Shown here: positions 44,186 through 53,078 of the stretch, piece after piece
Numbering within the stretch: position 1 is the first letter of the stretch
Layout: every line of letters begins with the position of its first letter
NCBI GenBank assembly: GCA_965263345.1
Contig: CBDHHC010000004.1
Coordinates: 1 to 64,000 of the forward strand
DNA length: 64,000 nt
Direction of reading: 5' to 3'
DNA from: CBDHHC01 sp965263345
Lineage (GTDB): Bacteria > Pseudomonadota > Alphaproteobacteria > Rhizobiales > CBDHHC01
Position numbers and translations under genes: made by a program
Notes under the pieces: model-generated
What the model was told of the DNA's origin: nothing
Database searches by the model: none
The model's input: only the letters and a program-made list of their open reading frames with translations

Positions 44186-44832
44186 TGAATGCACGACCAA
44201 CATATTGGCTCCAAATAACCTCTGGTCGAGGCCCTGAAGAATGTCAACTTGCAGTTGGCAAAGTCTCTCACAAAATTATTTCTGAGGCCCAAAACATCGG
44301 GCTTACGGCAGATATTATTGGTTCTGTCGCCGCCCATAAAAAGGGAACGTTTTTCTCAATTCTTATATCAATATCTGGTGTAGATGCAGAGAGTTTTGCA
44401 AAAAGCTGGAGGGGAAGTATTTTATGGATATGGCAAAGTCGATTTAGACCTAATCATAAGCGGAAGAATTGGTTTGTTGGCGTTGAGTTCCTTGAACCTC
44501 ATTCAGAAACTTCAAACTCGATAGACCCCAAAGATGTGACTTTCACAACACTTAGAGCTTCTGGTCCAGGTGGGCAGCATGTCAATTCTACTGATAGTGC
44601 AGTTCGTGCAGAACATAACAAGACTGGTCTAACTGTTTTGGCACAAGAAGAGCGGTCTCAGCATATGAATAAAAAGCTCGCATTAGCTAGACTTATATTA
44701 AAACTAAGTGAGATTGAAAACAACACCCAAACGCAAGCAAAGGAAGCACAATGGCAACACCATAATAATCTTGAACGTGGTAAAGCTGTTAGAATATTTG
44801 TAGGAGAAAAATTTGAAGAGAAAAGAAAATGA
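44182..44832 (+). CDS. prfH: Peptide chain release factor H
   Basis: RF-like protein with the GGQ peptidyl-hydrolysis motif (LRASGPGGQHVNSTDSAVRAEH) and the RSQHMNKKLALARL helix, but without the RF1/RF2 stop-codon recognition domain. Its N-terminal domain (TYWLQITSGRGPEECQLAV) is the PrfH-specific one, and the full 216-residue length contrasts with truncated copies in some enterobacteria. PrfH frees peptidyl-tRNA from ribosomes with a cut 16S rRNA so that RtcB2 can reseal it. AGGAGG at the rtcB end provides its ribosome site; ATG at 44182 or 44185. Confidence 0.93.
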   Translation: MMNARPTYWLQITSGRGPEECQLAVGKVSHKIISEAQNIGLTADIIGSVAAHKKGTFFSILISISGVDAESFAKSWRGSILWIWQSRFRPNHKRKNWFVGVEFLEPHSETSNSIDPKDVTFTTLRASGPGGQHVNSTDSAVRAEHNKTGLTVLAQEERSQHMNKKLALARLILKLSEIENNTQTQAKEAQWQHHNNLERGKAVRIFVGEKFEEKRK

Positions 44833-44850
44833 ATCTCTTCAAATTTGTGG

Positions 44851-45047
44851 GGATGGGCCCACCTGGTTTTGTTGTCGAGGTTTCTATATAAACCAGCCTA
44901 AAACAAAATCCAAGCTTGGGGTTGATAACCTATCAGCGTTTTAGGTTTGCCTCAATTGTCAACCACTTGGCCCAACATGAGCTGTTTGGGGGGTCCGCCA
45001 TGCTTGTAAGCAATACGTTTCAAGCACTCTCCTTGTGAGCTCATGTG
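44851..45047 (+). ncRNA. Highly structured intergenic segment, candidate RNA of unknown class
   Basis: The region folds into nested perfect stems: TGGGCC/GGCCCA (44854-44859 with 44969-44974), GTTG/CAAC, GAGG/CCTC, GGTTT/AAACC (44879-44894), CCTAAAAC/GTTTTAGG (44897-44945) enclosing CCAAGCTTGG and TGATA/TATCA, then a second domain ACATGAGCT/AGCTCATGT (44975-45046) enclosing TGCTTGTAAGCA. It is clearly richer in G+C than the surrounding DNA. It follows prfH on the plus strand. It matches no RNA family I can name (not 6S, tmRNA, RNase P or SRP). A repetitive palindromic element is an alternative, and the strand is uncertain. Confidence 0.45.
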
Positions 45048-45158
45048 GAATCTTTTTACTACACTCAGTACAGAATGCCACAACTTATGGTGGAAATGGT
45101 TAATGGATATTTATTTTTTGATAGACCATTAATAAAACTAAACGGATCACTAGGTTTG

Positions 45159-47852
45159 CTATTCTGCAGCTTTAACATTCCTTATTTGTGAAATAATGGT
45201 ACGCATTTCAGGAATGCATGAACCACAATTGGTTCCCGCTTTAAGTAGACTACCAATTTCTTCAGGTGACAATGCCTGCCCATTCTCAATGACTTTAATT
45301 ATCTCATTTAATCCAACTGAGAAGCATGCACAGACTGTTGGACCTCTATCTGGTAGACCATCCATTCTACGCATTGATAAAAGTTTGCCCCTTGCTTCTT
45401 GCCATAATGTTTCTGAATTAAACCATGTTTCAGCAATATCTGTTTTTGGGGACTGAGTTCCTGGGCTCACAATTATCGCTGTCTTTAGTCCTGTTTGATT
45501 GTAATGGGCTACACGAAGAACCTCTTTAGATTGATCCTCGTAACTTACTAATTCATCTTGACTTGTTTGCAATAGACTACTCGCCCAATCCATCCATCCT
45601 GATGATGGTGGTGTTTTTAATGCTGCGATATAGATATGACAGTTATCTGCTTTATAGCTTGTCCAATACAACATATTGCTAAGTTCAATATTTTCTTTTG
45701 CAACAATTAATACTGTATGACTTGCTGAAATTGGCTCGATTGATACCGGCGTTGCTTTACTTTCTGGTTGTCCAGAAATTCCATCTGTGATAGGAGCGAC
45801 CAATCTGCTTACGACAGCTGAGGACGCATTTACACCTGTCCAATGAATTGGTGTAAATAATATTCCGGGTCTTAAATCCTCTGAGACGCGCACACGTACT
45901 ACACATTCTCCATATTGAGAAGACAATTTTGCGAGTTCATTTTCTTGAATTTGGTATTTTTGCGCATCTGCTGGAGATATTTCAACAAAAGGTTCAGGCC
46001 GATGACGGTTTAAAACAGTACATCTTGCTGTTCTGGTCATTGTATGCCACTGATCACGAATACGGCCTGTATTAAGTAAAAGTGGATATTCTTCGCTGGT
46101 ATTTAATTTTAAACCTTCTGGCGATATTGCTACAATATGTGCTTTGCCATTTGGTCTAAAGAATCTTCCTTTAGAAAAAAGCCTTTCGTCTCCAGGCTGC
46201 GCTTTATTTTGGACAGGCCATTGTACAGGTTTGAGTGTATCATATTCGTTTTCAGATAGTGATATGAGGCCTGAAATATCGAAATCTCTGCTACCATTAT
46301 TTTCAAATTCAGAAAGTTCTGCGTGTTCTTTGAAGATATCTGCAGGGTGTTTGTAATCAAAATCTTTTTCAAACCCCATTCTTTTGGCAACTTCCATAAC
46401 CATCCACCAATCTGGCTTTGCTTCTCCAGGTGGTTTTAGAAAGGATTTCTGACGGGAGATCCGTCTTTCTGAATTGGTTACAGTACCATCTTTCTCACCC
46501 CATGTTGCTGCAGGTAATTTTACATGGGCATAATCCATTGTATCGGTTTGTGATACACATTCTGAGACAACAACCAATTGCGCTTTTGAAAGTGCCTCTC
46601 TAACTTTGTTTGAATTCGGAATACTGACTGCCGGGTTTGTACACTGTACCCAAACAGCTTTGATACGTCCATCATGTATAGCATCAAACATATCAACAGC
46701 TTTTAAGCCTTCTGATGTTGCCATACTTGATGCATTCCAGAAACGCTTGACCTTGTCCAACGAGTTTTCGTCAAAGCCCATGTGAGCTGCTAACTGATTT
46801 GCTAGACCACCAACTTCACGGCCACCCATTGCATTTGGTTGACCTGTGAGGGAGAGTGGACCACAGCCCACTTTACCAATCCGGCCAGTTGATAAGTGAC
46901 AATTGAGAATTGAATTTACTTTATCGGTTCCGCTTGAAGACTGGTTCACCCCCTGAGAATAACAGCTTACAACTTTTTCAGTTTTCACAAATAGTTCATA
47001 GAACTCTATCAATTGTTCTAGACTTAGGCCACAGGCAACGGAGACGCTATCAAGATCTGGTGTCGTTGATTTAGCCGTTTCAAGTGCTTCTTCAAACCCA
47101 TCGCAATATAGGTCAATAAACTCTTTATCTAGAACCTCTTTACTTGCTAAATACACTAATAAGCCGTTAAAGAGATAAACGTCGGTTCCTGGCTTAATTA
47201 TAAGACTTATATCAGCTTCGTGACTTGTTGCTGTTTCACGAATGTCAATATTGATCAGTTTCGCACCACGTTCTTTGCGGTTTTTTTGCATACGTTGAAA
47301 TAGAACTGGGTGGCACCAAGCAGCATTAGACCCTATAAGAACTAATAAATCAGCTTGTTCTAGATCGTCATAGCAATTAGGGACGGTGTCTGATCCAAAA
47401 GCTCGTTTATGACCAGCCACACTAGACGCCATGCATAATCTAGAGTTGGTATCGACATGCGCTGAGCCTAGAAACCCTTTAGATAGTTTGTTTGCTATGT
47501 AATAGTCTTCTGTCAGTAGTTGGCCTGATAAGTAGAATGCTATTGAGTCTGGGCCATGCTCTGACAGAATTTGTGAAAATTCATTTGCAACTTTATCAAG
47601 CGCCTGATCCCAACTCACACGCTGATTATCAATCTCAGGGTATAGCAGCCGATCTTCAAAACTTAACGTCTGTCCAAGAGCACTCCCTTTAGAGCACAAA
47701 CGTCCGAAGTTTGCTGGGTGCTCCGCATCACCTTTTACAGACCAACCGCTTTGTTGATCCCCTTTGACCACAACGCCACAACCGACACCACAATATGGAC
47801 ACGTTGTCTTAACCTCGGTCTGTGTTTGACCATTTATAGAATTAGTAGACAT
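45159..47852 (-). CDS. nasA: Assimilatory nitrate reductase catalytic subunit
   Basis: Cytoplasmic Mo-bisMGD enzyme reducing nitrate to nitrite. N-terminal [4Fe-4S] motif TTCPYCGVGCGVVV, then LCSKGSALG, SNAAWCHPVLFQRM and the molybdopterin oxidoreductase core (GPLSLTGQPNAMGGREVGG), followed by a molydopterin-binding C-domain (LLNTGRIRDQWHTMTRT). The last 60 residues are a Bfd-type [2Fe-2S] domain (VCACFSVGLNEI, TNCGSCIPEM). 897 residues, as in NADH/flavodoxin-linked NasA. Its start overlaps the flavoprotein gene upstream by 11 nt. Confidence 0.95.
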   Translation of the reverse strand: MSTNSINGQTQTEVKTTCPYCGVGCGVVVKGDQQSGWSVKGDAEHPANFGRLCSKGSALGQTLSFEDRLLYPEIDNQRVSWDQALDKVANEFSQILSEHGPDSIAFYLSGQLLTEDYYIANKLSKGFLGSAHVDTNSRLCMASSVAGHKRAFGSDTVPNCYDDLEQADLLVLIGSNAAWCHPVLFQRMQKNRKERGAKLINIDIRETATSHEADISLIIKPGTDVYLFNGLLVYLASKEVLDKEFIDLYCDGFEEALETAKSTTPDLDSVSVACGLSLEQLIEFYELFVKTEKVVSCYSQGVNQSSSGTDKVNSILNCHLSTGRIGKVGCGPLSLTGQPNAMGGREVGGLANQLAAHMGFDENSLDKVKRFWNASSMATSEGLKAVDMFDAIHDGRIKAVWVQCTNPAVSIPNSNKVREALSKAQLVVVSECVSQTDTMDYAHVKLPAATWGEKDGTVTNSERRISRQKSFLKPPGEAKPDWWMVMEVAKRMGFEKDFDYKHPADIFKEHAELSEFENNGSRDFDISGLISLSENEYDTLKPVQWPVQNKAQPGDERLFSKGRFFRPNGKAHIVAISPEGLKLNTSEEYPLLLNTGRIRDQWHTMTRTARCTVLNRHRPEPFVEISPADAQKYQIQENELAKLSSQYGECVVRVRVSEDLRPGILFTPIHWTGVNASSAVVSRLVAPITDGISGQPESKATPVSIEPISASHTVLIVAKENIELSNMLYWTSYKADNCHIYIAALKTPPSSGWMDWASSLLQTSQDELVSYEDQSKEVLRVAHYNQTGLKTAIIVSPGTQSPKTDIAETWFNSETLWQEARGKLLSMRRMDGLPDRGPTVCACFSVGLNEIIKVIENGQALSPEEIGSLLKAGTNCGSCIPEMRTIISQIRNVKAAE

Positions 47853-49614
47853 CCCTCTGGTACCGCCCTGCTTGCGTCATATCTTTTACATAGTTTTTAG
47901 CATCATCTTCGTTCATATTGCCCTCACTCATGATCACGTCATGAAGAGCTTTATCAACATCAGCGGCCATACGACTTGCATCACCACAGACATAAAAATG
48001 AGCACCGCTTTCTAACCAATCCCACAATTCTTTGCCACTCTCACGCATGCGATCCTGAACATACACTTTATGTTCCTGGTCTCTTGAAAAGGCGAGAGAT
48101 AATTTAGTGAGAAGTCCTGAAGATTGATAACCACACAATTCTTCTTCGTAGAGATAATCGCAAGACTGTTTTTGATCTCCGAAGAACAACCAATTATTTC
48201 CTTTGGCTTCACGTGCTTTACGTTCTTCTAGAAAAGCTCTAAATGGTGCAATTCCAGTTCCTGGACCAACCATTATAACAGGTTTTTCATTGTCTTCTGG
48301 AAGGTGGAAATGAGCTGATTTTTGAACGTAAACTCCTACTGTTGATCCGCAAGAGCAACGGTCAGCAAAAAATGTTGATGCGACACCCTTACGCACCTTC
48401 TCAAAAAGTTCATAACGCACGGCCCCAACTGTTAAATGTACTTCTCCTGGGTGTTCATTTGGGCTTGAAGAAATAGAATACAGACGTGGCTGCAATGGCC
48501 TTAATCCATCAACAAGTTGTTGTGCTGAAAGTTGAGGTTTATAATCTTTCAAGATATCAAAAATCTGTTTCTCAGACTCCGTATCCTGATTTGCTTCAAT
48601 ACCCCAAGCTTCTAATGTTTTTGGTGTAACAGTGCATAAATCAAGTTTCGCAAGAAGAGCCGCCTTTAACGCAGCAGGACCAGATTTAAGTTCGATTACC
48701 TCATTTCCTTTAAAACCTGTAACCCCAAGTATATCATTGACTTCGTCAGCACAATTTACCGGCCATACTCCCAGAGCATCTCCAACCTGATAATCAAGGT
48801 CTTCCCCACCTCCTGCCAATGAGATTTCGACATGGTTAACTTCTTTTGTTGAACCTTCTTTGTTTAAAAGTTTTGTTTCTAAAACCGTAGCGATAAAGGG
48901 GGTATTTTTATCGTATTTTGGTCCTTGCTCAGCAGGTTCGTCACTTGCTCCAGACACACCAGCTGATGCGGACTTAAAGACTTCAGTGCCAAAAACATTT
49001 GTTTTCCATTCTGCGTAGTCATCTTCAAAAGCCACATCACAGGAAATAAAATCTGAAGCACGTGTTGCTCCTAATTCAGCCAATCGTTCATCAATATCTT
49101 GGCCTGCTTTATTGAAATGCGTATACGAACTGTCACCTAATCCACAGACACTATAATTTACTGTGTCTGGTAAAGCAGGAGCTTCATCTGACATTAACCA
49201 ACTGTAGAATTCTGTTGCGTTATCAGGAGGATCACCTTCTCCGAATGTACTGCATAGAATAATAAGATGTTTCACATCAACCAGTGCATCACGGTCAAAG
49301 GAATCTAACTCGCTGATTGTTGCTTCAAAACCTTGAGTTTTGCCAAATTTACGAAGATCTTTTGATAACGCTTCGCAGTTTCCAGACTGGGACCCATATA
49401 GGACAGTTAGAGGCGTTAGTGGGATTTCTTGTGCTGATCCAGTTCCTTTTTTCGCACCTGCGATTACACTCAAGCCAGTCAGCAAACCATTAAGCCATTG
49501 TTTTTGTGCATCATTAAATGGTGCATTCTCAGGTATATGAGGTGTTATGAAATTTCCGCCACCAATTGCATTACCCAGCGCTTTGATGTCATCAGTTTTT
49601 TCAGGTTTATTCAT
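47842..49614 (-). CDS. CysJ-like diflavin reductase of the nas cluster
   Basis: NADPH-FAD/FMN reductase, usually the flavoprotein subunit of sulfite reductase. Flavodoxin domain: LTVLYGSQSGNCEALSKDL, CSTFGEGDPPDNA, VCGLGDSSYTHFNKAG; FAD/NADPH domain: RLYSISSSPNEHPGEVHLTVG, GTGIAPFRAFLEERK, VQDRMRE, HFYVCGDASRMAADVD, and the typical C-terminus RYQRDVY. Located between nitrate and nitrite reductase genes, so it probably supplies electrons to NasA and/or the nitrite reductase and possibly to CysI. 590 residues, usual CysJ size. No distinct cysJ accompanies cysI. Confidence 0.9.
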   Translation of the reverse strand: MNKPEKTDDIKALGNAIGGGNFITPHIPENAPFNDAQKQWLNGLLTGLSVIAGAKKGTGSAQEIPLTPLTVLYGSQSGNCEALSKDLRKFGKTQGFEATISELDSFDRDALVDVKHLIILCSTFGEGDPPDNATEFYSWLMSDEAPALPDTVNYSVCGLGDSSYTHFNKAGQDIDERLAELGATRASDFISCDVAFEDDYAEWKTNVFGTEVFKSASAGVSGASDEPAEQGPKYDKNTPFIATVLETKLLNKEGSTKEVNHVEISLAGGGEDLDYQVGDALGVWPVNCADEVNDILGVTGFKGNEVIELKSGPAALKAALLAKLDLCTVTPKTLEAWGIEANQDTESEKQIFDILKDYKPQLSAQQLVDGLRPLQPRLYSISSSPNEHPGEVHLTVGAVRYELFEKVRKGVASTFFADRCSCGSTVGVYVQKSAHFHLPEDNEKPVIMVGPGTGIAPFRAFLEERKAREAKGNNWLFFGDQKQSCDYLYEEELCGYQSSGLLTKLSLAFSRDQEHKVYVQDRMRESGKELWDWLESGAHFYVCGDASRMAADVDKALHDVIMSEGNMNEDDAKNYVKDMTQAGRYQRDVY

Positions 49615-49631
49615 GACGATCTCTCCAATCT

Positions 49632-51395
49632 TTACGCTGCTACCGTTGCTTCAGTTGGTGCATCTGATAAAAACATTTCTTTAAGTTCTTCTTCGGAATG
49701 ACGTCTTGTGAAAGATAAGAATGTTTCTTTTCCGTCTCGTTTGTTTAAATAAATCCGTACTATATTTTCTAAGAAAGCAGGCAAGACTTCAGCGGCAATA
49801 GCTCCACAGAGTTGGCGAGCAATACCTTGATCATTATCACTCCCACCACCTAAGAAGACCTGATATCCATCTCGGCCATCTTTCGTGGCAGAGCCTAATA
49901 AACCAATGTCACCAATATAGTGTTGTGCGCAAGAATGGGCACAACCTGTGAGGTGGATATTAATAGGTTGATCTAAGTGGAAACGAGATTGCAAATGGGC
50001 GACTACTGTCGCGGCATTTTGTTTTGTATAAGCTGCACCAAATTTACATGCCCATTTACCTGTGCATGCAACTGCACCTGCTGCAAAACTTGAAGCACTG
50101 ATAGATAGTCCTAACTCTTCAATTTCTTTGATTGCAGATGAAACGTCTTCGTCTTTGATATGAGGAATGATTAGATTTTGCCAAACAGTTAAACGAATAT
50201 CATTCTTACCATATTTTTGAGCTATACGGCCTAAGCCTCTCATTTGCTCTGGTTTTAGCAGGCCAACACTCAGAGTAATGCCTAAATAATTTAGCCCTTC
50301 TTGTTTTTGCTTGTGAAGGCCAATATGACCTTTGCGCAGAATTTCATTGCGGGGAGCATCAAATTTTTCACTTAAGCGGATAAGTTTTACTCCAGGGTGT
50401 AATTCATCTAATTTTTCCTGGGTTCTTTCCAAAAACCAATCAAAGCCATGTTGGTCAAGAACATATTTTAATCTGGCTTTCTTACGATTTGTTCTATCCC
50501 CATGTTCAATAAATACACGGAGCATGGCATTTGAAACGGCAACCGTTTCTTCTGGTTTAATTATGACACCCGTATCTCTTGCGAAATCTAAATGTCCAGT
50601 GATTCCGCCTAAAAGAATTCGGCAGTAAAGACCTGGTTCTACACTTTGATCGTTCTCTAAAACATTAACAGCCAGATAAGCGATGTCATTGGTATCACTT
50701 ACGCATGATAAACTTCCGCCATTATCGAAAGAGATATTGAATTTTCTTGGAATTCCATGAAGGTCTTTAGAGTTTAGAATATGGTGGTGTAATTTTAATG
50801 CATACGGCATCAAATCTGTCAGTTCTGTGGGGTCAAAACCCGCTGAAGGAGATAATGTAATGTTACGTACACTATCGGCTCCAGAACCTCGTGATGTTAA
50901 GCCAGCTTCATAAAGCGAACGAAGTAACTCAAGTAATTTTCCTGGTGGGACCTGCCTGACCTGAAGATTGCCCCTTGTGGTAACATGGGCATAGCCTCCC
51001 GCTACATTTTCGGCCAAGTCTCCAAGAAGACCTAGTTGATCCCCTCTTAGCTTACATCCTGGTATCCTCAGGCGGCACATGTAGCCTTCCATTGCAGGGG
51101 CCACATTAAACACACCGTGGTGTTTGAACATAAAGACATCAATACCCTCAGGCATTTTATCTGCATCATTATGCTGTTCCATTTTGTTCCAAATATCCCA
51201 GGGGTGGGTTTCATATTTGGTTGTTTCTTCCTTACACAAATCCTCAAAAGGCGTTCCATAAATACTTGCTTCTTGGCTCTCACCTGGAGATTGTTCGTAA
51301 GCAGTTTGTAGATCTAAACTTGAGATTAAGTCGACCAAGTATTGCTGTTGTTCCGGAGTAAACCCATCATATTGATTGTTATCACCAGAGCTCAT
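49632..51395 (-). CDS. nirA: NirA-type siroheme nitrite (or sulfite) reductase
   Basis: Siroheme/[4Fe-4S] six-electron reductase with two ferredoxin-like half domains and two reductase domains. Visible: GVFNVAPAMEGYMCRLRIPG, HVTTRGNLQVRQVP, cluster ligands in CTGKWACKFGAAYTK and HLTGCAHSCAQHYIGDIGLLG. Position in the nas operon and absence of NirBD makes nitrite the likely substrate. 587 residues. The N-terminal 60 residues are an acidic extension that may serve partner docking (inference). 17 nt before the flavoprotein gene. Confidence 0.9.
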   Translation of the reverse strand: MSSGDNNQYDGFTPEQQQYLVDLISSLDLQTAYEQSPGESQEASIYGTPFEDLCKEETTKYETHPWDIWNKMEQHNDADKMPEGIDVFMFKHHGVFNVAPAMEGYMCRLRIPGCKLRGDQLGLLGDLAENVAGGYAHVTTRGNLQVRQVPPGKLLELLRSLYEAGLTSRGSGADSVRNITLSPSAGFDPTELTDLMPYALKLHHHILNSKDLHGIPRKFNISFDNGGSLSCVSDTNDIAYLAVNVLENDQSVEPGLYCRILLGGITGHLDFARDTGVIIKPEETVAVSNAMLRVFIEHGDRTNRKKARLKYVLDQHGFDWFLERTQEKLDELHPGVKLIRLSEKFDAPRNEILRKGHIGLHKQKQEGLNYLGITLSVGLLKPEQMRGLGRIAQKYGKNDIRLTVWQNLIIPHIKDEDVSSAIKEIEELGLSISASSFAAGAVACTGKWACKFGAAYTKQNAATVVAHLQSRFHLDQPINIHLTGCAHSCAQHYIGDIGLLGSATKDGRDGYQVFLGGGSDNDQGIARQLCGAIAAEVLPAFLENIVRIYLNKRDGKETFLSFTRRHSEEELKEMFLSDAPTEATVAA

Positions 51396-51463
51396 TTATC
51401 TTTCCTCTATTCTTTAAAAACCCATTACAAGTGCCTAGCACTGGCCTTGCTAATTGTTTTTAT

Positions 51464-52696
51464 TTATGCCGCAAGCTCCGTTACATCACGGCCAAAAATC
51501 AAAGTATCTCGAATGTCTTGTATTGGTGTCTGCTTTTTGATTAAATCACTGTACCAAGGGCCATCTTGCCGATCTCCAACAAGTACAACACCAGCTAAAA
51601 TTTCTTTACCATCTTGTGAGCGAGATATGAGTAGCTTTTTATAAATTCCTTGCGCCCTATCACTATAGATAATGCGCTCAAGGTTTTCTGAATCTTCAAA
51701 CTCTCCAGCAGAAAAAACTTCCACTCCAGATACTTTCAAGTTTGTACTGATTGCAGATCCTTTGTATGAACATGATTGATCGTTAGTTAAGACCTTTGTT
51801 AGTACACTAGCCTGTTCGTATAATGGTTCTACAAGACCATATGCAATACCTTGGTGTTGAGCACATTCTCCAATTGCATAAATATCTTTTTGGCTGGTCT
51901 CTAATTGATCATTAACAATAATGCCTCTCTCAGTCTTAAGGCCACATGCTTTGGCAAGTGAAATATTAGGCCGGATGCCAACAGCCATTACGACTAAGTC
52001 TGCTGAGATTACCTCACCTGTTTTTAACTGAACGGCAATTACATTATCGGATCCTAAAATACATGCTGTATTTGCCTTTAAGAATATTTTTATACCCTGG
52101 TCTTCAATTATTTCTTTCAGCATTCCTGCTGATTTCCCATCTAATTGACGCTCCATGAGTCTGTCCATGAGATGCAAAAGAGAAACGTTCATGCCAAGTT
52201 TATTTAATCCATAGGCTGTTTCTAAGCCTAATAACCCCCCCCCGATTACAACTGCATTTCTTTTATATTTTGCAGTATGTTCCATTACTGATACATCCTG
52301 GAGTGAGCGAAATGTCATCACGCCTTTTAGATTTGCACCAGGTAGAGGCAGAAGGATAGGTTGGGACCCACAGGCTATCACCAACCTATCCCAGGAGAGA
52401 ACTGTTCCATCAGATAAGCTTAAGGTTTTGCTTTCCGGTTGTATGGAAGTAACTTCCATGTCTGTTTGTAACTTAATATTTCTTTCCAGGTACCATTGCC
52501 TGTTTTTAAGTTCAATCTCATCATTTTTTATTTCGCCAGCCAGTGCAGATGACAATAGAACACGATTATACGCTGGCTGTGGCTCAGCACCGATAACTGT
52601 AATTTCATAAGCATTATCCTGGCATGCATAAAGGCATTCCAAGAAACGTAAGCTTACCATTCCATTACCAATAACTATGAGCTTTTGTTTTTCCAT
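51464..52696 (-). CDS. FAD/NAD(P)-dependent oxidoreductase of the nas operon (NirB N-terminal-like)
   Basis: Pyridine-nucleotide-disulfide-type reductase. Dinucleotide motifs: LIVIGNGMVSLRFLE at the N-terminus and AVVIGGGLLGLETAYGL in the middle; FAD closing motif DIYAIGECAQH. It equals the flavin half of NirB/NasB but lacks the Bfd-type [2Fe-2S] and siroheme domains, so it probably passes electrons from NAD(P)H to NasA or NirA as a separate subunit. 410 residues. First gene of the structural operon, behind the NasT-type leader. Confidence 0.88.
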   Translation of the reverse strand: MEKQKLIVIGNGMVSLRFLECLYACQDNAYEITVIGAEPQPAYNRVLLSSALAGEIKNDEIELKNRQWYLERNIKLQTDMEVTSIQPESKTLSLSDGTVLSWDRLVIACGSQPILLPLPGANLKGVMTFRSLQDVSVMEHTAKYKRNAVVIGGGLLGLETAYGLNKLGMNVSLLHLMDRLMERQLDGKSAGMLKEIIEDQGIKIFLKANTACILGSDNVIAVQLKTGEVISADLVVMAVGIRPNISLAKACGLKTERGIIVNDQLETSQKDIYAIGECAQHQGIAYGLVEPLYEQASVLTKVLTNDQSCSYKGSAISTNLKVSGVEVFSAGEFEDSENLERIIYSDRAQGIYKKLLISRSQDGKEILAGVVLVGDRQDGPWYSDLIKKQTPIQDIRDTLIFGRDVTELAA

Positions 52697-52739
52697 ATTT
52701 CTTCTTATTAACTATTCGCTTTACGCTTGTGATATCCTC

Positions 52740-52813
52740 AAAAAAAAATCGCAATCTCATTAAAACGCTAACAAGCTCAATGCTTTTAAAATAACGTCTT
52801 ATTCAGATTGCGA
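52740..52813 (-). terminator. Leader terminator of the nas operon
   Basis: Perfect 9-bp stem TCGCAATCT/AGATTGCGA (plus-strand arms 52749-52757 and 52805-52813) followed on the minus strand by nine U residues (A9 at 52740-52748). The loop is long (47 nt) and contains a smaller AAGC/GCTT hairpin. It ends about 45 nt before the first nas ATG. Confidence 0.8.
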
Positions 52814-52885
52814 CTTTGCTGATTTTATAAGCCCATCATTGGGCCTTAGATTTGAAGTGTTAAATAAAAGTGATCTAACTCTTTC
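52740..52885 (-). promoter_or_regulatory. ANTAR-type antitermination leader of the nas operon
   Basis: Between the predicted promoter and the first structural gene the RNA would carry a 5' hairpin (52867-52884, stem AAGAGU/ACUUUU), a second hairpin GCCC-AAUGAU-GGGC (52831-52844) whose hexaloop has A1 and G4 as in ANTAR targets, and then the terminator at 52740-52813. This is the NasT-regulated layout: without nitrate NasS holds NasT, the terminator forms; with nitrate free NasT binds the hairpins and transcription continues. Mechanism is known for the family and inferred here. Confidence 0.7.
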
Positions 52886-52896
52886 CCATTGATATA

Positions 52897-52913
52897 CTCA
52901 AAAGGCGTGCCAA
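52897..52913 (-). promoter_or_regulatory. Sigma54-like promoter of the nas operon
   Basis: Minus-strand TTGGCACGCCTTTTGAG matches the -24 element (TTGGCACG) exactly and the -12 element (TTGCW) with A for C, with correct GG-N10-G spacing. Start of transcription would fall near 52885, just at the 5' hairpin of the leader. Nitrogen control by NtrC would follow, but I see no clear NtrC site. Confidence 0.6.
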
Positions 52914-53078
52914 CTTTTCGAATAGTTAGAAAAGTTCTGAGAATTAACAACTTAGGTAGAAAATCTATATTTTATCTTTCTGATTGAAGATGTTTTATTA
53001 TGCAATACCCCCTTTAGCTAGGGCTATTCGATTAAAAATTAGGCAGCATGTATATTTATTTTGGTCCAATTAGGAAGG

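Noticed and set aside
44969..44990. Integron attC-like site (GCCCAAC ... GTTTGGG)
   Set aside because: The right half does not match GTTRRRY, there is no integrase or cassette series, and the arms belong to larger nested stems.
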